Positions 1-6,206 are shown, counted from the first letter of the stretch. The stretch is DNA of 12,443 nt from Clostridiales bacterium (GCA_018374635.1 JAHAEW010000092.1:1-12443); one strand, 5' to 3'. Numbers and translations are program-made. Notes: generated by a model not told the origin, from the sequence alone.

Positions 1-208
1 TTTATGCTGCAAGAGCCTCGCAGAGTTCCGCCGTCCGCAGACGGCGGAAGAGGGTCAAATCGTGTTTTCCGGCGGCGTGTACGTCGGAAAACACACTTCT
101 CCCAGGCCACAAGTGTGCGAGCGAAAGCGAGTGCGCGCAGCGGCCTGCATCCCCTCGAAAAAATGCTTGCATTTTTGAGAAGCGTGTCGAAGTTTTCCGA
201 CACGCTGA
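1..208 (-). repeat. Structured dispersed repeat, copy 1 (partial, cut by window edge)
   Basis: Read on the minus strand from 208 this begins TCAGCGTGTCG and matches copy 2 (5965-6206) along its length to the window edge, with scattered substitutions (roughly nine in ten bases agree by eye). About 35 bases of the far end should lie beyond position 1. Conserved stem-loops include AGCGTGTCG/CGACACGCT (181-189 with 198-206), an AAAAATGC/GCATTTTT arm pair, GTGTTTTCCG/CGGAAAACAC, and TTCCGCCGTC/GACGGCGGAA, which is a perfect 10-bp stem here but carries a mismatch in copy 2. No coding logic is seen; the open frames across it are by-products of the repeat. It abuts the pgsA terminator hairpin. Confidence 0.88.
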
Positions 209-242
209 AAATCCCGGAGTTCCATTGGAACTCCGGGATTTT
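208..242 (-). terminator. Hairpin terminator downstream of pgsA
   Basis: A perfect stem (AAAATCCCGGAGTTCC at 208-223 with its complement at 227-242, loop ATT) lies 7 bases past the pgsA stop. On the minus strand the stem ends in TTTT, and on the plus strand in six T, so it could act in both directions. The repeat copy begins directly at its distal edge, which suggests the repeat inserted at this hairpin. Confidence 0.8.
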
Positions 243-249
243 TTGTCCG

Positions 250-777
250 TTACAGGCGGCTCCAGTCGATGACGTCCTTGTTCTTCACAAAGTACTCCAC
301 ACCGGAGTAGACGGTGGTGATGACGATGACCGCCGTCACGACCACATCCACCATGTGGGGCACCGGCAGCAGCATCAGGCAGATGCCCACCATGGTGGAG
401 GCCGTCTTGACCTTGCCCGACCAGGCCGCCGCAATGACCCGGCCGTTGTCCGCCGCGATGAGGCGCAGGCCGCTCACGGCAAACTCCCGCACCACCACGA
501 TGAGAAGGGTCCAGGCCGGCATCCGGCCCACCTCCACAAACCACAGCATGGCCGCCATGACCAGCATCTTGTCGGCCAGCGGGTCCATAAACTTGCCGAA
601 ATCGGTGATGAGTCCCCGGCTGCGGGCGATGTGCCCATCCACAAAATCGGTGGCGCTGGCCAGGATGAACACCGCAAGGGCCACATAGCGGTTACAGGGG
701 AAGTCCAGGTACAGCACCACCAGAAAGACCGGGATCATCAGGATGCGCAGCATGGTCAGCTTGTTTGCGGTATTCAT
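250..777 (-). CDS. pgsA: CDP-diacylglycerol--glycerol-3-phosphate 3-phosphatidyltransferase
   Basis: Integral membrane enzyme that joins CDP-diacylglycerol and glycerol-3-phosphate to make phosphatidylglycerol-phosphate, the committed step of anionic phospholipid synthesis. The 175-residue product starts MNTANKLTMLRI, typical of PgsA. It carries the complete CDP-alcohol phosphatidyltransferase signature (DG-HI-AR-x8-G-x3-D-x3-D) at about residues 46-68, followed by several hydrophobic segments. Length is normal for the family. The ATG at 777 is chosen because GAGGAG sits 8 bases upstream; another in-frame ATG at 783 overlaps the rimO stop (TGATG) but lies only 2 bases from that site. Translation is therefore probably coupled to rimO. 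The rimO-pgsA pairing is common in Firmicutes. Confidence 0.95.
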   Translation of the reverse strand: MNTANKLTMLRILMIPVFLVVLYLDFPCNRYVALAVFILASATDFVDGHIARSRGLITDFGKFMDPLADKMLVMAAMLWFVEVGRMPAWTLLIVVVREFAVSGLRLIAADNGRVIAAAWSGKVKTASTMVGICLMLLPVPHMVDVVVTAVIVITTVYSGVEYFVKNKDVIDWSRL

Positions 778-782
778 ATCCA

Positions 783-2111
783 TCACTCCTCGATCTCGCC
801 GGTGAGGTCTCCGTCCGAGACCCCGGTCAGGTGTACGTAGACGAACTCGCCCGCGGGGATCACGCCTCCCGCGGTAAAGAGCACCCGGCCGTCGATCTCC
901 GGGGAGTCGGCCCAGGTCCGGCCCACATAGCAGCCCTCCTGGGGGTCGAAGCCCTCGCAGAGGACCTCCACCGTCTCGCCCAGGCGGCTCTCGTTCCACT
1001 CGTCCATCACCCGGGACTGGAGGTCCACCACCAGCTCCACCCGGCGGCGGGCCGTGTCGTCGTCCACCTGGTCCTCCATCCGGGCGGCCAGAGTCCCCTC
1101 CTCCCGGGAGTACTGGAACACGCCCGCACGCTGAAGCTTCTGCTCCCGCAGGAAGTCGCACAGCTCCTCAAAGGCCTCGTCAGTCTCCCCGGGCAGACCA
1201 CAGATGAGAGAGGTGCGGATGACCACGTCGGGCATAGCCGCGCGGAGCTTGTCAAAGAGGGTGATGAGCTCGGCCTTGGTGGTGCGCCGGCGCATGGCCG
1301 AGAGGATACCGTCGTTGCAGTGCTGGATGGGGATATCCAGATAGTGCAGGATCTTCCGCTCGCCGGCGATGGTCTCGATGAGCTCGTCGGTCACCGCCTC
1401 GGGGTACAGGTAGTGGAGCCGGATCCAGCGGAAGGGCAGCCTGCACAGCGCCCGGAGCAGCTTGGAGAGGTTGCTCCCGTCCTCCCGGTCCAGGCCGTAG
1501 CGGGTGATGTCCTGGGCGATGACGATGAGCTCCTTCACGCCCCGCCCGGCCAGCTCCTCCGCCTCCTGGAGCAGGGACTCCATGGAGCGGCTGCGGTAGC
1601 GGCCCCGGAGCTTGGGGATGATGCAGAAGGCGCAGCCGTTGCTGCACCCCTCGGCAATCTTCAGAAAGGCGGTATAGGGGGCGGTGGTGACGACGCGCTC
1701 CCCGTCCTCATAGGTGCGGTGGATGTCGCCGAAGTGCTCGGGGTGCTCCCCCGCCATCAGCTCCTCCACGGCGGAGACCACGTCGGTGTAGCTGCCGGTG
1801 CCCAGCATACCGTCCACCTCGGGCAGCTCCTCCTTGATCTCCTCCCGGTAGCGCTGGGTGAGACACCCGGCCACCAGGAGCTTTTTGAGCTTCCCGCCGT
1901 CCTTGAGCCGGGCCAGCTCCAGGATGTTGTCGATGGCCTCGCTCTTGGCCGACTCGATAAAGCCGCAGGTGTTGAGCACCGCCACGTCGGCCCCGGCGGG
2001 CTCGCCGGTGACCTCATACCCGGCCTCCCGGCACAGGGCCATCATCTGCTCGGTGTTCACCAGGTTCTTGGCACAGCCCAGGGACACAAAGGCCACTTTA
2101 TATTGCTTCAA
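783..2111 (-). CDS. rimO: Ribosomal protein uS12 (S12) methylthiotransferase RimO
   Basis: Radical-SAM enzyme that adds a methylthio group to a conserved aspartate of ribosomal protein S12. The 442-residue product has the N-terminal methylthiotransferase domain with SLGCAKN (Cys13), NTCGFI (Cys49) and AGCLTQRY (Cys83) as ligands for the auxiliary cluster. The radical-SAM motif CSNGCAFC follows (Cys156, Cys160, Cys163), and there is a C-terminal TRAM-like region. SLGCAKN followed by CGFIESAKSEAI favours RimO over MiaB. The start is taken as TTG at 2111 because GGGGAGGA lies about 6 bases upstream and MKQYKVAFVSLGC matches the usual RimO N terminus. The ATG at 2141 has no ribosome-binding site and would add ten atypical residues. 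First gene of an operon with pgsA. Confidence 0.96.
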   Translation of the reverse strand: MKQYKVAFVSLGCAKNLVNTEQMMALCREAGYEVTGEPAGADVAVLNTCGFIESAKSEAIDNILELARLKDGGKLKKLLVAGCLTQRYREEIKEELPEVDGMLGTGSYTDVVSAVEELMAGEHPEHFGDIHRTYEDGERVVTTAPYTAFLKIAEGCSNGCAFCIIPKLRGRYRSRSMESLLQEAEELAGRGVKELIVIAQDITRYGLDREDGSNLSKLLRALCRLPFRWIRLHYLYPEAVTDELIETIAGERKILHYLDIPIQHCNDGILSAMRRRTTKAELITLFDKLRAAMPDVVIRTSLICGLPGETDEAFEELCDFLREQKLQRAGVFQYSREEGTLAARMEDQVDDDTARRRVELVVDLQSRVMDEWNESRLGETVEVLCEGFDPQEGCYVGRTWADSPEIDGRVLFTAGGVIPAGEFVYVHLTGVSDGDLTGEIEE

Positions 2112-2125
2112 TGAGATTCCTCCCC
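2109..2125 (-). promoter_or_regulatory. Strong ribosome-binding site that selects a TTG start for rimO
   Basis: On the minus strand GGGGAGGAATCTCATTG places a near-perfect Shine-Dalgarno site 6 bases before TTG (2109-2111). This decides the rimO start against the upstream ATG at 2141. Confidence 0.8.
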
Positions 2126-2192
2126 AATTCCATAACGTCATGGTTCTGGACCGGAGGAAAACAGGGATTCTCCAGCCGGTCCATACTAGGAA

Positions 2193-2220
2193 AGTTTACA
2201 CGATATGCCGCAAAAGTCAA
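2193..2220 (-). promoter_or_regulatory. Probable promoter of rimO-pgsA
   Basis: On the minus strand TTGACT (2215-2220) and TAAACT (2193-2198) are separated by 16 bases, a sigma-A-like arrangement about 80 bases before the rimO start. The -10 hexamer is only a 4/6 match, so this is a prediction. Confidence 0.45.
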
Positions 2221-2230
2221 CCACAAAATG

Positions 2231-2242
2231 GCCCCGCGGGGC
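2231..2242 (-). terminator. Weak hairpin after the second XRE gene
   Basis: GCCCCGCGGGGC is a perfect 12-base palindrome next to the stop codon of the XRE gene at 2243-2482, followed on the minus strand by CATTTTG. The stem is short and the T run is poor, so it may be a weak terminator only. Confidence 0.3.
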
Positions 2243-2482
2243 TCAATCCTCCCGTCCCCGCCAAGTTGGGTCGTCGGTGATGCCCAGCAGATAGTCGGTG
2301 GAAACGCGCAGAGCATAGGCCAATTCAATCAGCTTTTCCACACTGATACCCCGGCTTCCGCTCTCCAAGGTGCTGATGGCCTTGTGGGACAGACCGATTT
2401 TCTCTCCCAGCTCCGCCTGCCTCCATCCCCGCGCTTTCCGCAGGGCACGGACCCGCTCACCTAAAATGTTTTCTTCAAACAT
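2243..2482 (-). CDS. Small XRE-family helix-turn-helix regulator (second gene of pair)
   Basis: A 79-residue protein consisting almost wholly of a Cro/CI-type HTH_3 domain: LGERVRALRKARGWRQAELGEKIGLSHKAISTLE forms helices 1-3 (about residues 7-41). A VSTDYLLGITDDPTWRG tail follows, typical of Firmicute XRE regulators ending in 'STDYLLG'. It probably acts as a DNA-binding repressor in the cytoplasm. AGGAG lies 9 bases before the ATG. It lies 35 bases behind the paralogous XRE gene at 2518-2769 on the same strand, so the two are probably cotranscribed. The recognition helix (LSHKAISTLE) differs from that of the paralogue, so the two likely bind different sites. No toxin or signal domain is present. 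Target genes are unknown. Confidence 0.88.
   Translation of the reverse strand: MFEENILGERVRALRKARGWRQAELGEKIGLSHKAISTLESGSRGISVEKLIELAYALRVSTDYLLGITDDPTWRGRED
2256..2305 (-). repeat. 50-bp direct repeat shared by the two XRE genes (copy A)
   Basis: These 50 bases match 2543-2592 with 5 differences (90%). They encode the shared VSTDYLLGITDDPTWRG tail. The upstream halves of the two genes are much more diverged, so the 3' end looks homogenised or under special constraint. Confidence 0.85.
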
Positions 2483-2517
2483 AATCTTGATCTCCTACCG
2501 CCGGTAACCCCAGCGGC

Positions 2518-2769
2518 TCAGTGCTTGTGGTCCGCTTCTTCACCCCGCCAAGTCGGGTCGTCCGTAATACCCAGCAAATAGTCGGTGGAAACCTGAAAGA
2601 ATTCCGCCAATTGAACTAAGCGGGCCAAACTGGTCCCCGTTTTTCCTTTTTCCAAATCACCAATTTGACTGGTACTGGTGCCCAGTAACTTTGCAATATC
2701 TGCCAGCACCAATCCCTTTTCCTTTCGAAGCATGTGCAGACGTGTTCCAAACACATTCAAATCAAGCAT
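2518..2769 (-). CDS. Small XRE-family helix-turn-helix regulator (first gene of pair)
   Basis: An 83-residue Cro/CI-type HTH protein: FGTRLHMLRKEKGLVLADIAKLLGTSTSQIGDLEKGKTG covers the HTH (about residues 7-46), followed by LARLVQLAEFFQVSTDYLLG. It aligns without gaps to the neighbouring 79-residue XRE protein over about 78 residues; the last common 17 residues are identical while the recognition helices differ. AAGGAG lies 5 bases before the ATG. Its upstream region is the large interleaved palindrome at 2784-2840, which also faces the divergent gene at 2857. By analogy with many XRE regulators it is probably a repressor that controls this divergent region, including its own promoter. That is inference; ligands and wider targets are unknown. 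Confidence 0.88.
   Translation of the reverse strand: MLDLNVFGTRLHMLRKEKGLVLADIAKLLGTSTSQIGDLEKGKTGTSLARLVQLAEFFQVSTDYLLGITDDPTWRGEEADHKH
2543..2592 (-). repeat. 50-bp direct repeat shared by the two XRE genes (copy B)
   Basis: Partner of 2256-2305; five substitutions and no gaps. Confidence 0.85.
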
Positions 2770-2778
2770 ATGGACTCC

Positions 2779-2810
2779 TTGACTTTTCAGATATAATCTG
2801 ATATTCTATT
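2779..2810 (+). promoter_or_regulatory. Probable promoter of the DUF6809-like gene
   Basis: TTGACT (2779-2784) and TATTCT (2802-2807) are spaced by exactly 17 bases. The left arm of the 18-bp inverted repeat (2784-2801) fills the spacer, so a bound repressor would block RNA polymerase. A TATAAT at 2792-2797 is only 7 bases from TTGACT and is not used in this reading. Confidence 0.5.
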
Positions 2811-2840
2811 TTCAGATTATATCTGAAAATAGAATATCAG
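2784..2840. promoter_or_regulatory. Interleaved double palindrome, probable operator of the XRE/DUF6809 divergent unit
   Basis: Two perfect inverted repeats overlap. TTTTCAGATATAATCTGA (2784-2801) pairs with its complement at 2812-2829, leaving a 10-base spacer. CTGATATTCTATTTTCAGAT (2798-2817) pairs with its complement at 2821-2840, leaving a 3-base spacer. Each CAGATATAATCTG half is itself nearly palindromic and contains TATAAT, one on each strand. The position between divergent genes, and the AT-richness amid GC-rich DNA, suggest binding sites for the adjacent XRE proteins. The 20-bp repeat could alternatively extrude as a cruciform or fold in RNA. Confidence 0.75.
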
Positions 2841-2856
2841 TATTGAGGAGATTTTC

Positions 2857-3117
2857 ATGGATGATTTTTTATTTGACCTCTATTGGTTTTGCACAGAGCA
2901 TATCCGCCCGCCGGAGCTCACCCCGGAACGCCGGGCCGCCCGGGAACGGCTGAAGGATCTGGAGCGCCGCCTCCGGGAGCACATGGGGGCGGGCTTTCTC
3001 CTGGACTACGAGGAGGCCCTCCATCAATATAACCGTTGGGTGGCGCCGGAGATTTTCCGGGCCGGGCTCTGCTTCGGCGCCCGGTTCCAGCTGGAGGCCC
3101 TTCGGAAGGACATCTAG
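2857..3117 (+). CDS. Small DUF6809-like protein of unknown function
   Basis: An 86-residue soluble, charged, probably helical protein with no signal peptide or membrane segment. The pattern of an N-terminal FLFDLYWFCTEHIRP, a central charged helix rich in Arg/Glu/Leu, then YEEALHQYNRW and a C-terminal FRAGLCFGARFQLEAL resembles the DUF6809 family of small Clostridia proteins. The function of that family is not known to me. GAGGAG (2845-2850) sits 6 bases before the ATG, an ideal site. The gene is divergent from the XRE pair and shares their palindromic control region, so it is a likely target of them. Its stop TAG overlaps the recX stop on the other strand in a shared CTAG. Family assignment is by pattern only. 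Confidence 0.75.
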   Translation: MDDFLFDLYWFCTEHIRPPELTPERRAARERLKDLERRLREHMGAGFLLDYEEALHQYNRWVAPEIFRAGLCFGARFQLEALRKDI

Positions 3118-3767
3118 TCCTCTCCCTCCGCGCCGTAGCGCTCCAGCCCCTCCTTGATCTCCTCCCACCGGTAGCCCCGGCGGGCCAGGGCGTCGGAGGT
3201 GCGCTTGAGGGCCCTGGGGTCCCGGGGGTCCTCCCCCCGCATCTTCCGGCGGATGAACCGGTCGATCTCGTTTTCCGGGTCCTGGACCCCGGACAGAGCC
3301 TCCTCCCAGCAGTCCCGGGGCACGCCCCGGCGGTAGAGCTCGTCCCGGAGCTTTCGCTCCCCATAGCCCTTGGCGGAGTAGTGCCGCACCACGCTCTTGG
3401 CGTACTCGGCGTCGTTGAGGTAGCCAAGCTCCTCCAGCCAGTCGGCCACCGCTTCGGCCGCCGCCGGGTCGGCCGCCGGTTTTTCCTTCCCGTCCCGGGC
3501 GGGCCGGGGGCGGGCGGTGAGCTTCCGCACCAGCTCTCTCCGGGAGAGGGGGCGCAGGGAGAGGGCCCCCACGGCCCGCTCCTTCAGTTCGGCCAGGGCG
3601 GCGGCGGCGTGCAGCTCCTCCAGCCGCTCCCCGGAGAGCTCCATGCCCGCGTAGAGGCCGAAGGAGACCACCTCACTCTCCCCCACGCGCAGCAGGGAAC
3701 CGTCCTCCAGGTGAAGGAGCCACCGCCCCTGCACCCGTTGAGAAGGGACCAGCTTCAGCAGTTTCAT
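3114..3767 (-). CDS. recX: Regulatory protein RecX
   Basis: Modulator of RecA that binds the RecA filament and limits its recombinase and coprotease activity. The 217-residue product has a basic N-terminal strand region, then the RecX three-helix repeats: LSLRPLSRRELVRKL (about residues 89-103), then ADWLEELGYLNDAEYAKSVVRHY with KGYGERKLRDELYRRGV, and a last repeat ending YRWEEIKEGLERYG. Length is at the long end of normal. The ATG overlaps the recA stop (ATGA, 3764-3767), so recX is translationally coupled to recA, the classical arrangement. There is no room for a terminator before the convergent gene at 2857-3117, whose stop codon it overlaps. Confidence 0.93.
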   Translation of the reverse strand: MKLLKLVPSQRVQGRWLLHLEDGSLLRVGESEVVSFGLYAGMELSGERLEELHAAAALAELKERAVGALSLRPLSRRELVRKLTARPRPARDGKEKPAADPAAAEAVADWLEELGYLNDAEYAKSVVRHYSAKGYGERKLRDELYRRGVPRDCWEEALSGVQDPENEIDRFIRRKMRGEDPRDPRALKRTSDALARRGYRWEEIKEGLERYGAEGED

Positions 3768-4888
3768 TCTGCGTCGGCTCCGTCCTCGCCGTCGGCAAAG
3801 TCGTCGGCGCTCACATCCACAGCCCGGCCCGCCGCCTTGGCCGCCGCGCGGCCCTGGCTGGGCATGAGTTTGTAGGCGTTCTTACGGATCTCGGACTCTA
3901 TGCGCTCGGCCTCCTCCGGATTGTCCCGGAGATACTGCTTCACGGAGTCCTTGCCCTGGCCCAGGCGCATCTCGCCCATGGAGAACCAGGAGCCGGACTT
4001 CTGGATGATGTCCAGCTTGACGCCCAGGTCCACCAGCTCGCCCACCTTGGAGATGCCCTCGCCGTACATGATGTCGAATTCGGCCTCCCGGAAAGGCGGG
4101 GCCACCTTGTTCTTCACGATCTTGACCCGGGTGCGGTTGCCGATGATCTCAGAGCCGTTCTTGAGAGACTCCACCCGGCGCACATCCATGCGCACCGAGG
4201 AGTAGAACTTCAGCGCGCGGCCGCCGGTGGTGACCTCGGGGTTGCCGTAGACCACGCCCACCTTTTCCCGGAGCTGATTGATGAAGATGACGATGCAGTT
4301 GGTCTTGGCAATGGAGCCGGCCAGCTTACGCAGGGCCTGGCTCATGAGACGGGCCAGCAGGCCCACATGGGAGTCGCCCATATCTCCCTCGATCTCAGCC
4401 CGGGGGGTCAGCGCGGCCACCGAGTCCACCACCACCACGTCGATGGCGCCGGAGCGCACCAGGGCCTCACAGATCTCCAGCCCCTGCTCGCCGGTGTCCG
4501 GCTGGGAGATGAGCATGGAGTCGATGTCCACGCCCAGAGCCCGGGCATAGGTGGGGTCCAGGGCGTGCTCAGCGTCGATAAAGGCCACCTCGCCCCCCCG
4601 CTTCTGGGCCTCGGCCACGATGTGCAGGGCCAGGGTGGTCTTGCCGGAGGACTCGGGGCCGTATACCTCGATAATGCGCCCCTTGGGCACGCCGCCGATG
4701 CCCAGGGCCAGATCCAGCGCCAGGGAACCGGTGGGGATGGCCTCCACCACCACGTGGGAGTTCTCTCCCAGACGCATGACAGTGCCCTTTCCATAGGTCT
4801 TTTCAATATTGGCCAGACAGGTCTCCAGCGCCTTCTTCTTATCGGAAGCCGGCGCGGCCGACTCGATGGGTTTCTTCTTTTCTGCCAT
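3764..4888 (-). CDS. recA: Recombinase RecA
   Basis: ATP-dependent strand-exchange protein and SOS coprotease. The 374-residue product has Walker A GPESSGKT (residues 77-84), Walker B VVVVDS (151-156), the L2 loop region QLREKVGVVYGNPEVTTGG (205-223), and a C-terminal acidic tail ending in DDFADGEDGADAE. A longer Lys/Ala-rich N-terminal leader precedes the usual KALETCLANIEKTYGKG. Length is slightly above the usual 340-355 because of the two tails. AAAGGATGA lies about 10 bases before the ATG. The 99-base gap to prmC contains two small hairpins but no recognisable Firmicute LexA box, so SOS control, if present, is not visible here. Forms an operon with recX. Confidence 0.98.
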   Translation of the reverse strand: MAEKKKPIESAAPASDKKKALETCLANIEKTYGKGTVMRLGENSHVVVEAIPTGSLALDLALGIGGVPKGRIIEVYGPESSGKTTLALHIVAEAQKRGGEVAFIDAEHALDPTYARALGVDIDSMLISQPDTGEQGLEICEALVRSGAIDVVVVDSVAALTPRAEIEGDMGDSHVGLLARLMSQALRKLAGSIAKTNCIVIFINQLREKVGVVYGNPEVTTGGRALKFYSSVRMDVRRVESLKNGSEIIGNRTRVKIVKNKVAPPFREAEFDIMYGEGISKVGELVDLGVKLDIIQKSGSWFSMGEMRLGQGKDSVKQYLRDNPEEAERIESEIRKNAYKLMPSQGRAAAKAAGRAVDVSADDFADGEDGADAE

Positions 4889-4987
4889 GATTTTGTATCA
4901 TCCTTTCCAGCCGGCGGGACGCGCCGGTCTCCTTCGCCAGATTCACGGGGCTTCTCTCCCCTGCTCTGGTCCCATTATCCCACAGAT
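4889..4987 (-). promoter_or_regulatory. prmC-recA gap: two leader hairpins before recA
   Basis: On the minus strand GGGG-AGAGAAG-CCCC (4947-4961) and CCGGCG-CGTCC-CGCCGG (4911-4927) form short hairpins, the second about 15 bases before the ribosome-binding site. Neither has a T run, so they are not terminators. I see GATAAT near 4970 but no good -35, and no GAAC-N4-GTTC box. recA may be read through from prmC or from an unrecognised promoter here. Confidence 0.4.
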
Positions 4988-5875
4988 TCAGTCCAATAAA
5001 CCGGACTTATCCACCAGTGGGACCACGCCGCTCACCACCCGCTGGATGCCCTGGGTATCCGGATAGGTGTCAATATCCTGATAGCCCTCCTGGGCCAGAA
5101 TGGCCGCTACCTGGGCATCCTGGCCCATCCCCACCTCAAAGAGTAGGGTGCCGCCCAGACGCAGGGCGCTCTTCCAGTTCCGGGCGATGAGGCGGTAGAA
5201 ATCCAGCCCGTCCGCGCCCCCGTCCAGGGCCAGCCTGGGTTCGTAGTCCCGCACGGACGGGTCCAGGCCCTCGATCTCCCAGCTGGGGATATAGGGCGGA
5301 TTGCTGGCGATCACGTCAAAATCCCAGAGGGCGGGAGGCGGAACCTCCCGGGCGTCGGCCTGGATACAGGTCACCCGGGCGTTGAGGTCATTGCAGCGCA
5401 CATTCTGCTTGCAGATGCGCAGCGCCCCCTCGGATACGTCGGCCAGGACCGCCCGACAGCCGGGCACATTGGCGGCTACGGCCAGACCCACACAGCCGCT
5501 TCCGGCGCACAGGTCCAGGACCCGTGTCCCCTCTCCGGCGGCCCGGGCCCGCAGAATGGCCTGTTCCGCCAGCACCTCGGTATCCATCCGGGGAATGAGC
5601 ACCTCCGGGGACACGTTCAGGGGCAGGCCATAGAACTCCCACTCCCCCACCAGATAGGCCACCGGCTCTCCCGCCAGGCGGCGGCGCAGCAGCTCAGCCG
5701 TTTTTTCCTCCACCTGGTCGGATGCGTAGAGCATCAGGTCCCGGTAGAACTGGTCCCGGCTCTTTCCCGCCGCGGCGCAGACGATCTCCCGGGCCTCCAG
5801 TTGGGCCGATTCCACGCCTGCGCTCTTCAATTGATGTCTGGCGTCCAGGTATAGGTTATTATAGGTGGTCGCCAT
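4988..5875 (-). CDS. prmC: Peptide chain release factor N5-glutamine methyltransferase
   Basis: Methylates the glutamine of the GGQ motif in release factors RF1 and RF2, using S-adenosylmethionine. The 295-residue product has the N-terminal helical substrate-binding domain (about 1-80, with ELLRRRLAGEPVAYLVG) and the LIPRMDTE segment (about 93-100; usually PRPDTE). The SAM-binding motif I is DLCAGSGCVG (121-130) and the catalytic NPPYIP is at 192-197. Full length for the family. ATG at 5875 is preferred (GAGG 8 bases upstream); TTG at 5878 is also possible. In Clostridia prmC often follows a DUF1385 gene and precedes prfA. Here DUF1385 is upstream but is separated by the repeat insertion at 5965-6206, and recA rather than prfA follows. 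Confidence 0.95.
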   Translation of the reverse strand: MATTYNNLYLDARHQLKSAGVESAQLEAREIVCAAAGKSRDQFYRDLMLYASDQVEEKTAELLRRRLAGEPVAYLVGEWEFYGLPLNVSPEVLIPRMDTEVLAEQAILRARAAGEGTRVLDLCAGSGCVGLAVAANVPGCRAVLADVSEGALRICKQNVRCNDLNARVTCIQADAREVPPPALWDFDVIASNPPYIPSWEIEGLDPSVRDYEPRLALDGGADGLDFYRLIARNWKSALRLGGTLLFEVGMGQDAQVAAILAQEGYQDIDTYPDTQGIQRVVSGVVPLVDKSGLLD

Positions 5876-5918
5876 CAAATCACCCTCACACGATCAAATT
5901 TTACAACACACATTTTAT

Positions 5919-5935
5919 CGGGCACCCCGTGCCCG
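5919..5935 (-). other. Hairpin upstream of prmC
   Basis: CGGGCAC-CCC-GTGCCCG is a perfect 7-bp stem with a 3-base loop about 45 bases before the prmC start. On the minus strand it is followed by ATAAAATG, not a T run, so a leader hairpin is as likely as a terminator remnant. Confidence 0.4.
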
Positions 5936-5941
5936 GACTTT

Positions 5942-5964
5942 GGAAGGACGCCTTACCAGGCGTC
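5942..5964. repeat. Hairpin at the insertion site; contains left copy of the 14-bp direct repeat
   Basis: GACGCCT (5947-5953) and AGGCGTC (5958-5964) pair around TACC. The 14 bases CCTTACCAGGCGTC (5951-5964) are repeated exactly at 6207-6220, on the other side of the repeat element. On the minus strand this reads GACGCCTGGTAAGG, the last codons and stop of the DUF1385 gene, so this copy looks like a target-site duplicate. Confidence 0.75.
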
Positions 5965-6206
5965 TTCAGCGTGTCGAACAAGTGCGACACGCTTCTCAAA
6001 AATGCAAGCATTTTTGAGAGGGGATGCAGGCCGCCGCGCGCACTCGCTTCCGCTCGCACACTTGCGGCCTGAGCAGAGTGTTTTCCGACGTACACGCCGC
6101 CGGAAAACACGATTTCACTCTATTCCGCCGTCTGCGGATGGCGGAACTCTGCGAGGCTCTTACAGCACAAAGCGCAGAAATACACTTTACCGACAGCCTG
6201 AGGATC
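5965..6206 (+). mobile_element. Structured dispersed repeat, copy 2 (complete; MITE-like insertion)
   Basis: This 242-base segment lies between two perfect 14-bp direct repeats (5951-5964 and 6207-6220). It begins T-TCAGCGTGTCG and ends CGACAGCCTGA-GGATC, giving imperfect terminal inverted repeats (9 of 11 matching). Internally it is a chain of stems: AGCGTGTCG/CGACACGCT (5968-5993), a 12-bp stem around AA (5994-6019), CAGGCCGC/GCGGCCTG (6027-6071), GTGTTTTCCG/CGGAAAACAC (6078-6110) and TTCCGCC/GGCGGAA (6123-6146). It encodes no credible protein. Copies at 1-208 and 12346-12443 show it is dispersed. It sits in the DUF1385-prmC gap. A non-autonomous element mobilised in trans is the inference; a transposase is not visible in this window. 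Confidence 0.72.

Noticed and set aside
4..840. 278-residue frame running through repeat copy 1 into antisense pgsA
   Set aside because: Starts inside a dispersed non-coding repeat and continues as an antisense shadow; no domain recognised.
765..2114. 449-residue open frame on the plus strand opposite rimO
   Set aside because: It is the antisense shadow of rimO; composition is His/Gly/Leu-rich low-complexity, no ribosome-binding site, and rimO has complete family motifs on the other strand.
2779..2797. TTGACT followed by TATAAT as a promoter
   Set aside because: The spacer would be only 7 bases; TTGACT with TATTCT at 17 bases is the workable pair.
3036..3875. 279-residue open frame on the plus strand opposite recX and the recA end
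   Set aside because: Pro/Gly/Leu-rich shadow frame typical of GC-rich DNA; conflicts with recX, which is well supported.
4889..4987. LexA box upstream of recA
   Set aside because: I looked for GAAC-N4-GTTC and close variants in the gap and found none.
4367..4999. 210-residue open frame on the plus strand opposite recA
   Set aside because: Shadow of recA, which is unambiguous.
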